From the NCBI RefSeq assembly GCF_013359595.1, contig NZ_JABFMP010000012.1:105489-169488 (forward strand): a stretch of DNA of 64,000 bases, in the 5' to 3' direction. This stretch comes from Pseudomonas sp. C1C7. GTDB lineage: Bacteria; Pseudomonadota; Gammaproteobacteria; Pseudomonadales; Pseudomonadaceae. Positions 10,151 through 17,381 of the stretch are shown piece after piece. Positions within the stretch are counted from its first letter, which is position 1. Each line of letters starts with the position of its first letter. The position numbers and the translations under genes are program-made. The notes beneath the pieces are model-generated. The model did no database searches. It was not told where the DNA came from and saw only the letters and a program-made list of their open reading frames with translations.

Positions 10151-11650
10151 ATGAACCAGGATGTCCTGACCACCGAAACCAATCGCCGCCAGTTGCAGCA
10201 GATCATCGCCGGCCTCTCCGACGGGGTGATTGTGCTCGATCCGGACCAGAGCATTCTCTGGGCCAACGATGCGGCGCTGGCCATGCACGGTGTGGCGCAG
10301 GTCAGTGATCTGGGCGCCGATGCGTGGGATTACACCACGCGTTTCGCCTTGCGCTATCGCAACAATCACGTAGTCCCCGGCGACAGCTATCCGATCAATC
10401 GCGTCCTGCGTGGCGAGACCTTCAGTGATGTGCTGGTGGAGGTGACCGACACCTCGGATGAGCAACAGCGCACCTGGTTCCATCGCGTGCGCAGCCTGGT
10501 GCTGACCGATCGCTTCGATCAGCCCGAATCGCTGGTGCTGATCATGGACGACGTCACCGAATGGGCCAGCGCCGAGCAGCGTTTCGAGAAGACCTTCGCC
10601 GCCAACCCGGCGCCGGCGGTGATCTGCCGCCTCAGCGATTTGCGTTACATCAAGGTCAATCCGGGTTTTCTGGAAATGACCGGTTATACCCGGGATCAAG
10701 TCATAGGCACTTCTACCTATGAGCTGGATGTGCTGGAACAGGCAGAGAACAAGAACCTGGCCAAGCAGCGTCTGCTCGAAGGCGCGACCATCCCGCAGAT
10801 GCAGGCCGAACTGCGCCTGCCCGACGGAGGCAGCAAGCAAGTGATCGTCGCTGGCCAGCCGCTGGAACTCAACGACGAGGCCTGCATGCTGTTTTCCTTC
10901 GTCGACATCGAACCCCGATACCAGGCGGAAATGGCCCTGCGCCAGAGCGAGGAGCGCTTTGCCAAGGCGTTTCGCCTGTCACCGGTGCCGATCCTGGTAT
11001 GTGGTGCGGGTGATCAGGTCGTGCTGGACGTCAATGAAGCCTTCCTCGATACCCTTGGCTACCCCAGCGAAGAAGTCATTGGCGAAAGCATCACCCAGAT
11101 CGATTTCATCGAAGACAAGGGCGCGCGCATGCGCCTGTTCGCGGCGCTGGAGAAAACCGGGCGTCTGGACCGTATCGATGTGCGGGTATGCAGGAAAGAC
11201 GCGGGGCTGATCGATTGCGCGGTGTCGGCGGACACCGTGAACATTCAGGACAGTCCTTGCTACCTGCTGGTGTTGATGGACATTACCGAGCGCAAACGCA
11301 CCGAACTGGAACTGGTGTCGGCCATTGAAGAGGTGATGAAGGACGCGTCCTGGTTCAGCCGCACGCTGATCGAAAAACTGGCCAATGCGAAAAACGTCAA
11401 CTCACCGCGATTGCCCAGCGTGTCCTTCACCGATCTCACCGCCCGGGAGCGCGATGTGTTGGGGTTGATCTGCGAGGGCCTGGCGGACAAGGAGATTGCC
11501 GCGCGCTTGAAACTCGCACCGAACACCGTGCGCAATCACGTGGCGACGGTCTATTCCAAGCTCGATGTGCACAGCCGCAGCGAGGCGATTGTCTGGGCGC
11601 GGGAGCGGGGCCTGTTCTCCGGCACCGGGAAATCCAGGGGCCGAGGGTAA
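10151..11650 (+). CDS. Triple-PAS LuxR-type transcriptional regulator
   Basis: A 499-aa one-component regulator. Three PAS domains can be read, at about residues 8-120, 135-260 and 268-395, the third ending in the typical DITERKR. A C-terminal LuxR/FixJ helix-turn-helix follows at about 430-490 (FTDLTARERDVLGLICEGLADKE, then APNTVRNHVATVYSKL, shown in parts). There is no kinase, receiver or membrane segment, so the PAS domains probably bind a cytoplasmic ligand directly. ATG 10151 was chosen over an upstream opening because GGAG precedes it. It follows the pyrimidine cluster across a REPIN, so involvement with that cluster is possible but unsupported. Confidence 0.85.
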   Translation: MNQDVLTTETNRRQLQQIIAGLSDGVIVLDPDQSILWANDAALAMHGVAQVSDLGADAWDYTTRFALRYRNNHVVPGDSYPINRVLRGETFSDVLVEVTDTSDEQQRTWFHRVRSLVLTDRFDQPESLVLIMDDVTEWASAEQRFEKTFAANPAPAVICRLSDLRYIKVNPGFLEMTGYTRDQVIGTSTYELDVLEQAENKNLAKQRLLEGATIPQMQAELRLPDGGSKQVIVAGQPLELNDEACMLFSFVDIEPRYQAEMALRQSEERFAKAFRLSPVPILVCGAGDQVVLDVNEAFLDTLGYPSEEVIGESITQIDFIEDKGARMRLFAALEKTGRLDRIDVRVCRKDAGLIDCAVSADTVNIQDSPCYLLVLMDITERKRTELELVSAIEEVMKDASWFSRTLIEKLANAKNVNSPRLPSVSFTDLTARERDVLGLICEGLADKEIAARLKLAPNTVRNHVATVYSKLDVHSRSEAIVWARERGLFSGTGKSRGRG

Positions 11651-11783
11651 GGTGCAAATGCACTAGCTGGCGGGGTGCAATTTGATGTGTTGAGCGCGGG
11701 CGGCGGCTCCTAGGCTGCAAGGGTGCGACAGGTACTTGCCAATGCCTGCGTGTCCCCTGCGAAGCAGCCGAAGGAATGCCCTG

Positions 11784-11831
11784 ATGAATCTGCACCCCGA
11801 ATTATCCCTGCCCCGGGATTTGAACCCATGA
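11784..11831 (+). CDS. Possible 15-codon leader ORF coupled to the DUF1652 gene
   Basis: ATG at 11784, preceded by AAGGAA at about 8 nt, encodes MNLHPELSLPRDLNP. Its TGA (11829-11831) overlaps the ATG of the DUF1652 gene as ATGA. The good ribosome-binding site belongs to this short ORF, while the DUF1652 start itself has a weak one, which fits translational coupling. It could also be chance; no homologue is known to me. Confidence 0.3.
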   Translation: MNLHPELSLPRDLNP

Positions 11832-12079
11832 TGACGCTGGCCCAGCTGCGCATGCTGATCGAACGCAGTTTCTCTCCCCGCGCCTGTGATTGCAGCATCA
11901 CCGGCGATCACTACCTGACCGTCAAGCTCTACCACCCCCTCTCGGGGCAAGTGGATCTGGTGGTCAGTGGCTTGAACATGGCCACCCTGCAGTCAGCGGA
12001 AGCGGTGGCCGCGCTGATCGAAGAGCTGCGTTACGAACTCGATAGCAATACCCTGAATCGCCCGGATCCTGTGATGTAA
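11828..12079 (+). CDS. DUF1652 domain protein
   Basis: An 83-aa protein resembling the small Pseudomonas DUF1652 family: an N-terminal LAQLRMLIERSF helix, a central CDCS-ITGDHYLTVKLYHP region (shown in parts), a SGQVDLVVSG strand and a C-terminal IEELRYEL helix. The function is unknown. The frame opens at 11723, but the family N-terminus begins at the ATG ATG pair at 11828/11831. It lies alone between a LuxR regulator and a lipoprotein gene. The start may be translationally coupled to the short ORF that ends on it. Confidence 0.75.
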   Translation: MMTLAQLRMLIERSFSPRACDCSITGDHYLTVKLYHPLSGQVDLVVSGLNMATLQSAEAVAALIEELRYELDSNTLNRPDPVM

Positions 12080-12140
12080 GAACTGTCAGGTTTTCATGGC
12101 GTTGGCCAATGATTGGGCTATAAGTGTTACGCAAATACTT

Positions 12141-12191
12141 TTTTTGTGACAGCTACGCGGATTTTTCGCGCAGTTGCCGTGGTCACAAAAA
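12141..12191. promoter_or_regulatory. Nested inverted repeat upstream of the lipoprotein gene
   Basis: TTTTTGTGAC (12141-12150) and GTCACAAAAA (12182-12191) are perfect 10-bp arms around a smaller CGCG...CGCG pair (12156-12159 and 12167-12170). It lies 30-80 bp before the lipoprotein ATG. The 31-bp gap between arms excludes a simple CRP/Vfr site. It may be a terminator for DUF1652, a leader hairpin, or paired half-sites. Confidence 0.5.
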
Positions 12192-12221
12192 GGGTGTCTA
12201 CCACTTATCGCGGGTCAACCT

Positions 12222-12440
12222 ATGAAAACTCTTGGGAAACGCGTTTTTGCACCTCTGGCACTCTGCACGGCGCTGCTCGCCGGCTGCTCCAGTCCGCCAC
12301 CACCCCCTCCTGCCGCGCCGCCGCCCCCTCCAGTCCGCACCTGCCAGGCCATGGATAAAACCGATGTGCTGGGCGATGTGCGTGACGAAAACGGCGAGAT
12401 AACGCGCATCACGACCACCACGCGCTGCGTCACTCAGTAA
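12222..12440 (+). CDS. Small proline-rich lipoprotein
   Basis: A 72-aa protein with a lipoprotein signal peptide: MKTLGKR basic start, hydrophobic ALCTALLAGC core and lipobox LLAGC with the modified Cys near residue 22. A Pro-rich linker (SPPPPPPAAPPPPP) follows, then a 35-residue polar tail with two Cys (RTCQAMDKTDV and RCVTQ) that could form a disulfide. It probably sits in the outer or inner membrane facing the periplasm. Function unknown. The start is the first ATG giving the signal peptide; the ribosome-binding site is weak. Confidence 0.7.
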   Translation: MKTLGKRVFAPLALCTALLAGCSSPPPPPPAAPPPPPVRTCQAMDKTDVLGDVRDENGEITRITTTTRCVTQ

Positions 12441-12458
12441 CGCCGGGCGCCGCCGTCC

Positions 12459-12734
12459 TTGAAGCCCCGTGTCGAGAAAATCGTTCTTTTCGCCGATCTT
12501 GTCGGCACGGCGGTGTTTGCCATCGAGGGCGCGATCAGCGCCATGCGCAGCGGCCTGGACCTGCTCGGGGTGATGGTGATTGCCTTCATCGTCGCCCTGG
12601 GTGGCGGGGTGACCCGGGACCTGCTGATCGGCGCCACGCCGCCCAATGCCGTGGCCAACTGGCGTTATCCGGCGTTGCGCTTGCTGTCGGTGCACTTTGG
12701 TTGGCAGCTGCCAAAAATCAACACCTCCCTGTAG
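12459..12734 (+). pseudogene. Truncated TRIC/UPF0126 membrane channel gene
   Basis: The 91-aa frame (TTG start) begins with a clear TRIC/UPF0126 (YicG-like) first repeat: DLVGTAVFAIEGAISAMRSG, then VALGGGVTRDLLIG. Family members are about 200 aa with two such repeats and seven membrane segments. Here the match stops after NWRYPALRLL, and the TAG stop (12732-12734) lies within the REPIN that starts at 12731, in its GTAGGAGC sequence. The second half of the gene is absent before the next gene. It is most simply a deletion remnant; a functional half-protein is unlikely but possible. Confidence 0.75.
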
Positions 12735-12815
12735 GAGCTGTCGAGTGAAACGAGGCTGCGATCTTTTGATTTTCAAAAGCAAATCAGAAGATCGCAGCCT
12801 TCGGCAGCTCCTGCA
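12731..12815. repeat. REPIN (family B) at the TRIC truncation point
   Basis: GTAGGAGCTGTCGAGTG... and the reverse-complement arm ending near 12815 pair around a TTTGATTTTCAAAAGCAAA core. Its first bases provide the stop codon of the truncated TRIC frame, and it separates that fragment from the convergent SDR gene. Confidence 0.85.
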
Positions 12816-12830
12816 CAAATGCGGGTGGGA

Positions 12831-13598
12831 TCAGGAGAGGAACCCACCATCCACGTTCAGCGAAACACCCGTGGTGTAGCTGGACGCATCGCTGGCCAGG
12901 TACAGCACCGCGCCGGCCATTTCGCTCGGGTCGGCCACGCGCTTGAGCGGGATCTGTGCCAGGGCGGTGTTGAGGATCGCCTCGTTCTTGACCAGCGCCG
13001 AGGCGAACTTGGTGTCGGTCAGGCCCGGGAGCAGGGCGTTGCAACGGATGCCGAACTGCGCGCATTCCTTGGCGAAGACCTTGGTCATGTTGATCACCGC
13101 CGCCTTGGTCACCGAGTAGATGCCCTGGAACACGCCCGGCGAGACGCCATTGATCGACGCAACGTTGATGATGCTGCCGCCACCGTTCTCGCGCATCAGC
13201 TTTCCGGCTTCCACCGACATGAAGAAATAGCCGCGGATGTTGACGTCGACGGTCTTCTGGAACGCGCCGAGGTCGGTGTCCAGCACGTTGCAGAACTGCG
13301 GATTGGTCGCCGCGTTGTTGACCAGGATGTCCAGGCGGCCGAACTGTTCCTTGATGCCGGCGAAGACCTGGCTGATCTGTTCCATTTCACCGATGTGGCA
13401 GGCAATGGCAGTGGCCTTGCCACCGGCGGCGATGATCGCGTCGGCCACGTGCTGGCAGCCTTCGAGCTTGCGGCTCGAAACGATCACATGGGCGCCTTGC
13501 TGGGCCAGCAGTTTGGCGATGGCCTCACCGATGCCGCGGCTGGCGCCGGAGACGAAAGCGATCTTGCCGTCGAGGTCGAACAACTGAGTCTTGGACAT
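12831..13598 (-). CDS. SDR family oxidoreductase
   Basis: A 255-aa classical short-chain dehydrogenase: cofactor motif GASRGIG at about residues 18-24, NNAAT (variant NNAG) near 92-96, the active-site Ser in INVASINGVS, YxxxK as YSVTK, and the C-terminal LNVDGGF. It is close to the NAD(P)-dependent dehydrogenases that sit beside ACAD10/11-type phosphotransferase genes in pseudomonads. That is the arrangement here, with the phosphotransferase 52 bp upstream on the same strand. The substrate is unknown. The pair is probably one operon. Confidence 0.88.
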   Translation of the reverse strand: MSKTQLFDLDGKIAFVSGASRGIGEAIAKLLAQQGAHVIVSSRKLEGCQHVADAIIAAGGKATAIACHIGEMEQISQVFAGIKEQFGRLDILVNNAATNPQFCNVLDTDLGAFQKTVDVNIRGYFFMSVEAGKLMRENGGGSIINVASINGVSPGVFQGIYSVTKAAVINMTKVFAKECAQFGIRCNALLPGLTDTKFASALVKNEAILNTALAQIPLKRVADPSEMAGAVLYLASDASSYTTGVSLNVDGGFLS

Positions 13599-13650
13599 GG
13601 GATTCCCTTGTGAGTCTTGTTTTAGGCCTGATGTGCAATGGAAAAAGCGA

Positions 13651-14718
13651 TCAAAGGCTGGATTTCTGGATGACCTGCAAGCTCATCTGCTCCAGCAGTT
13701 TGTTCATGTGAATGAACTGCGCGAAGCGTTTGTCCTGGGTCTGGCCATGGTAGAAGCGGTAGTAGATCTGCTGCACGATGCCGGCCAGGCGGAACAGGCC
13801 GTAGGTGTAGTAGAAATCGAAATTGTCGATCTGGATCCCGGAGCGTTCGGCGTAGTAATCGACGAACTCACGGCGGGTCAGCATGCCCGGCGCGTGACTC
13901 GGTTGGCGACGCATCAGCTGCACGGGCGCGGGGTCGCCGGCTTCGATCCAGTAGGCGAGGCTGTTGCCCAGGTCCATCAGCGGATCGCCGAGGGTGGTCA
14001 GCTCCCAGTCCAGCACACCGATGATCTGCATCGGGTTGTTCGGGTCGAGGATCACGTTATCGAAGCGGTAGTCGTTGTGTACGATGCTGGAGGTCGGGTG
14101 ATCGGCCGGCATCTTGTCGTTGAGCCAGGCCTTGACCGCTTCCCACTGCGGCGCGTCCGGGGTCAGGGCTTTCTCGTAGCGGTCGCTCCAGCCCTTGATC
14201 TGCCGGGCCACGTAACCTTCGGGCTTGCCCAGGTCGCCCAGGCCGTAGGCGTTGTAGTCGACACGATGCAGTTCGACGAACTTGTCGATGAAGCTCTTGC
14301 ACAGGGCTTCGGTTTTCGCGGAATCGAAGCCCAGCTCCGGCGGCAGTTCCGAGCGCAGGATGATGCCCTTGACCCGTTCCATCACATAGAACTCGGCGCC
14401 GATCACCGAGTCGTCGGTGCAGTGCACGTAAGCCTTGGGGCAATACGGAAAGCCGTCGCGCAATTGATTGAGGATACGGAATTCACGTCCCATGTCATGG
14501 GCGGACTTGGCCTTGTGGCCGAAGGGTGGCCGGCGCAGGACGAATTCCTGCTCCGGGTATTCGATCAGGTAGGTGAGGTTCGACGCACCGCCGGGGAACT
14601 GGCTGATCTGCGGCAAACCGGTGAGGCCGGGAATGTGCGCCTTGAGGTACGGATCGATCAGGCTGGCATCGAGTTCTTCGCCGGAGCGGATACGGGTGGA
14701 CTGGTCAGTAAGCGCCAT
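13651..14718 (-). CDS. APH-type phosphotransferase (ACAD10/11 kinase-domain family)
   Basis: A 355-aa aminoglycoside-phosphotransferase-fold kinase. The catalytic loop reads VHNDYRFDNVILD (Brenner motif HND with Asn downstream) and the metal-binding motif is GVLDWELTTLGDP. This matches the kinase domain of ACAD10/ACAD11, which phosphorylates 4-hydroxyacyl-CoAs ahead of dehydration. A role in hydroxy-fatty-acid catabolism with the adjacent SDR is inferred. No acyl-CoA dehydrogenase partner lies next to it in this window. Confidence 0.85.
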   Translation of the reverse strand: MALTDQSTRIRSGEELDASLIDPYLKAHIPGLTGLPQISQFPGGASNLTYLIEYPEQEFVLRRPPFGHKAKSAHDMGREFRILNQLRDGFPYCPKAYVHCTDDSVIGAEFYVMERVKGIILRSELPPELGFDSAKTEALCKSFIDKFVELHRVDYNAYGLGDLGKPEGYVARQIKGWSDRYEKALTPDAPQWEAVKAWLNDKMPADHPTSSIVHNDYRFDNVILDPNNPMQIIGVLDWELTTLGDPLMDLGNSLAYWIEAGDPAPVQLMRRQPSHAPGMLTRREFVDYYAERSGIQIDNFDFYYTYGLFRLAGIVQQIYYRFYHGQTQDKRFAQFIHMNKLLEQMSLQVIQKSSL

Positions 14719-14861
14719 GCTTATCCCTTCTGCTTATTCTAGAGGCCTCAAACTATTGGCTAATCTAATGTGCGTACCCGGCAGCCACAACCACGAACGG
14801 CCCTTATAGGTGAGCGTGTTGCCGGGCAATCATTGCTTTTGATACACCTGTTTGAATTGTC

Positions 14862-15827
14862 CTACACCACGGCGTTCTTGAGGCCGCGCGGCAACTCGAT
14901 CGGGGTCAGCACGGGCTTGCCGGAGAAGAACGCCACGAGGTTGCGGCCTACCAGCTCGACGGTGCCCTGGGTGGCTTCCGGCGACAGGCCGGCGACATGC
15001 GGGGTCAGGATGACGTTGCCAAGTGTCTTGAGTGCGTCCGGTACTTGGGGCTCGGCATCGAACACGTCCAGGGCGGCGCCGGCGATACGCCGTTGCTCCA
15101 GGGCGCTGATCAGGTCGGCGGTCACCACCACGCTGGCCCGGGCGATGTTCACCAGAAATCCGTTGGGCCCCAAGGCGTCGAGGACCTGGCGGTTGACCAG
15201 GTGCTGGGTGCCCAGGCCGCCCGGAGTGGCGATGATCAGGAAGTCCGAGGCGCGTGCCAGTTCGGTGGGGGTCGAGCAGAACTCGTAGGGCACGTCGTCG
15301 CGATGCTGGCGGTTGTGGTAGCACACGCTCATGTCGAATCCGGCCGCGGCGCGCTTGGCGATGGCCAGGCCGACCGCGCCCAGACCGAGAATGCCCAGGC
15401 GTTTGCCGGCAAGGGAAGGGCGCATGATTTTCGGCCACTCGCCCCGGCGCACGGCGGCGTCGCAGCGAGGCACGTCGCGCACTAGCGACAGCAGCAGGGC
15501 CATGGCGTGGTCGGCGACGGAGGAGGCGTTGACCCCGGCGCCGTTGGTGACAGTGATGCCGCGATCGCCGGCGGCTTGCAGGTCGACCATTTCATAACCT
15601 GCGCCGATCACGCAGATGATTTTCAGTTTGGGCAGGGCAGCGATTTCATTGGCAGTCAGGCCCAGCGGGCCGCGGGTCAGCACCGCGTCGATCCCGTCTC
15701 CGTGGCGTTTGATGGCTTCGGCGCGCTCGGCGGGGGTCGGGGCCAGAATCAGGTGAAAGCCCTGATGTTCGAGGATGGGCAGGTAATCGTTGATGGTCTC
15801 AACCAGTACCAGTACGGTTGCGGTCAT
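14862..15827 (-). CDS. D-isomer-specific 2-hydroxyacid dehydrogenase
   Basis: A 321-aa NAD(P)-dependent reductase of the glyoxylate/hydroxypyruvate type. The dinucleotide motif GILGLGAVG is followed by the catalytic triad in its usual contexts: Arg in NIARAS, Glu in DVFDAEP and His in LTPHVAG. It reduces a short 2-keto acid in the cytoplasm; which one cannot be read from the sequence. The start follows AAAGGAG. It is separated from the phosphotransferase gene by about 143 bp, in which no feature was recognised. Confidence 0.88.
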   Translation of the reverse strand: MTATVLVLVETINDYLPILEHQGFHLILAPTPAERAEAIKRHGDGIDAVLTRGPLGLTANEIAALPKLKIICVIGAGYEMVDLQAAGDRGITVTNGAGVNASSVADHAMALLLSLVRDVPRCDAAVRRGEWPKIMRPSLAGKRLGILGLGAVGLAIAKRAAAGFDMSVCYHNRQHRDDVPYEFCSTPTELARASDFLIIATPGGLGTQHLVNRQVLDALGPNGFLVNIARASVVVTADLISALEQRRIAGAALDVFDAEPQVPDALKTLGNVILTPHVAGLSPEATQGTVELVGRNLVAFFSGKPVLTPIELPRGLKNAVV

Positions 15828-15993
15828 GCTTGGCTCCTTTAGGCATGGATATCGGGCTCGAACGTCCAGTGAGATTGCTGCCTGCCGGGCGATTTGGCAA
15901 TCGTCACATTCGAACCAGTGTAGGAGCTGCCGCGCACTGCGATGTTTGTCCTAACTGACTGGCACCAGGGCAAGCCTCGCTCCTGCAGGTGCC

Positions 15994-16584
15994 TCAGGCT
16001 TCGGGGTTGGTCAGGTAGCGCTTCGCCGCATCAAGGATCTCATCCGACAGCGCCTCACCCCGGGTCGCACGGGCCAGGGTCAGGGCGCCGATCATCAGCG
16101 AATACTGCACCAACGCCTGCTGGCGCTGCTCCTCGGGGTTGTCCGAATCCATCATCTTGCCGAACGAGTCGAGCAGTCGATTCAGCCCCGCCAGAAACGG
16201 CTCGCGCAAGCCGCTGTCGGTGCTTTCGTGACACATGTCCCCGGCGAAAGCCACCACCGGACAGCTCTCGCCGGGGTTGTCACGGCTGTGGGTGGAAAGG
16301 TAAGGGTCGATCAGGGCCTTGCGTGCCTGCGCCCTGCTTTCGCCGGTATCGGCCCTGAGCTTCCAGCGCTCGCCCACCTGCTTGAACGCCCGCTCGCTGG
16401 CTTCCTTGGCCAAGGCTTCCTTGGACTCGAAATGACCATAGAAACCGCCATGGGTCAGTCCGGCCGCCGCCATCACATCGACGACGCTGATCCCGTGCAG
16501 TCCGCGCTCGCGGAACAGGCGGGTCGCGGCATCGACGATGATTTCGCGGTTGAGGTCGGCTTGCTTGCGGGAAACTCGAGGCAT
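15994..16584 (-). CDS. TetR family regulator beside the tautomerase gene
   Basis: A 196-aa TetR protein with an N-terminal HTH (GISVVDVMAAAGLTHGGFYGHF, shown as parts around residues 33-54) of the AcrR/NemR type. The C-terminal domain has two Cys residues (GESCPVVAFAGDMCHES) that could sense electrophiles, though this is only suggestive. It lies 29 bp downstream of the MSAD-like tautomerase gene on the same strand, probably in one operon under its own control. The 16585-16613 gap is too short for a separate promoter. Confidence 0.85.
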   Translation of the reverse strand: MPRVSRKQADLNREIIVDAATRLFRERGLHGISVVDVMAAAGLTHGGFYGHFESKEALAKEASERAFKQVGERWKLRADTGESRAQARKALIDPYLSTHSRDNPGESCPVVAFAGDMCHESTDSGLREPFLAGLNRLLDSFGKMMDSDNPEEQRQQALVQYSLMIGALTLARATRGEALSDEILDAAKRYLTNPEA

Positions 16585-16613
16585 GGGTGGCTCACAGATA
16601 TCGAAATGGGATG

Positions 16614-16997
16614 TCAGAGGGCGTACTGGGCGATGCCGTTGCCGAACGACCAGTTTTCCTTCTTCACTTCCACCAGATTAATGAAAACGTCCTCCAGACG
16701 CACGGCCAGTTCCTGGTTGAGGCTCTCGGCGATGGTCTTGTAGAGCAGTTTTTTCTGCTCGACGGTGCGGCCTTCGCTCAGGGTGATCTGGATGATCACC
16801 AGTTTGTCAGTGCGCGGGATGCCAAGGTACTGCGGATCGAAGATGAAATGATGCTCGTCGTGCTCGGCGAGGATCTGGAAGTTGTCATCCTTGGGTACAC
16901 CGATGGTGCTGTGCATGGCGGCGTAAATCAGCTCGCCGATGCGTTTGGCGTAGGTAGGGTCCTGTTGCTTTTTGATCTCGACGCGAACCAGTGGCAT
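16614..16997 (-). CDS. Tautomerase superfamily protein, malonate semialdehyde decarboxylase-like
   Basis: A 127-aa protein that starts Met-Pro, so removal of Met exposes the catalytic N-terminal Pro1. It aligns by eye with malonate semialdehyde decarboxylase (MSAD): Asp37 in PKDDNFQ, an EQKK helix, and WSFGNGIAQ near the end, where MSAD has WSFGLGRAQ. MSAD uses two arginines, 73 and 75; here the SRPRP segment reads SEGRT, keeping one Arg (Arg76 by this numbering) and replacing the other with Glu. It could be a decarboxylase, hydratase or general tautomerase. The ATG at 16997 was chosen over an upstream opening because Pro must be residue 2. Confidence 0.82.
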   Translation of the reverse strand: MPLVRVEIKKQQDPTYAKRIGELIYAAMHSTIGVPKDDNFQILAEHDEHHFIFDPQYLGIPRTDKLVIIQITLSEGRTVEQKKLLYKTIAESLNQELAVRLEDVFINLVEVKKENWSFGNGIAQYAL

Positions 16998-17110
16998 GGC
17001 ATGACTCCGGGTTGAGGGCAGGTTCATTCAAAATACATTACGAACAACCTTTATCAAGCCCGATCTACCGCTCGCCGACGAAACGCCATGGCAGAAATGA
17101 CACCGCCCCC

Positions 17111-17211
17111 TGTAGGAGCCGAGCTTGCTCGCGATGCACGCAGAATCACCGCGGGGCATCAGGTTTGCCCCGTCTTCGTTGACGACCATCGGGAGCAAGC
17201 TCGCTCCTACA
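17111..17211. repeat. REPIN (family A variant)
   Basis: TGTAGGAGCCGAGCTTGCTC... (17111-17136) and the reverse complement (17187-17211) flank about 50 bp. Confidence 0.8.
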
Positions 17212-17301
17212 AGGGATAGGGCGCTGGTGCAACCTGGTACAACCGTTCCTCACCTAAGTCTTTGCTTCTGATCGGGAATCCCGGAGAATCGCACGCTGTT
17301 T

Positions 17302-17346
17302 CGGCCAGGGCGCTGCCTGTCGGATTTTTCCGACTCGTCCTGGCCG
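17302..17346 (+). promoter_or_regulatory. Nested hairpin in the leader of the HAAAP transporter mRNA
   Basis: Outer arms CGGCCAGG (17302-17309) and CCTGGCCG (17339-17346) are perfect. Inside them GTCGGA-TTTT-TCCGAC (17319-17334) forms a second perfect stem. The element ends about 35 nt before the start codon and about 20 nt before the ribosome-binding site. It could be a cis-regulatory RNA or a protein site; it matches no riboswitch I can recognise. Confidence 0.5.
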
Positions 17347-17381
17347 GGTGGCAAAAGACCGGAAAGCGGAGATCCGACCGG

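Larger units (their letters stand above)
16998..17381. other. Intergenic region upstream of the HAAAP transporter
   Basis: 384 bp without a gene. It holds the divergent promoters of the tautomerase operon and the transporter, a REPIN at 17111-17211, and a nested hairpin at 17302-17346 just before the transporter. No open frame with a credible start was found. Confidence 0.6.

Noticed and set aside
12141..12191. CRP/Vfr binding site
   Set aside because: TGTGAC and GTCACA halves are present, but about 31 bp apart instead of 6.
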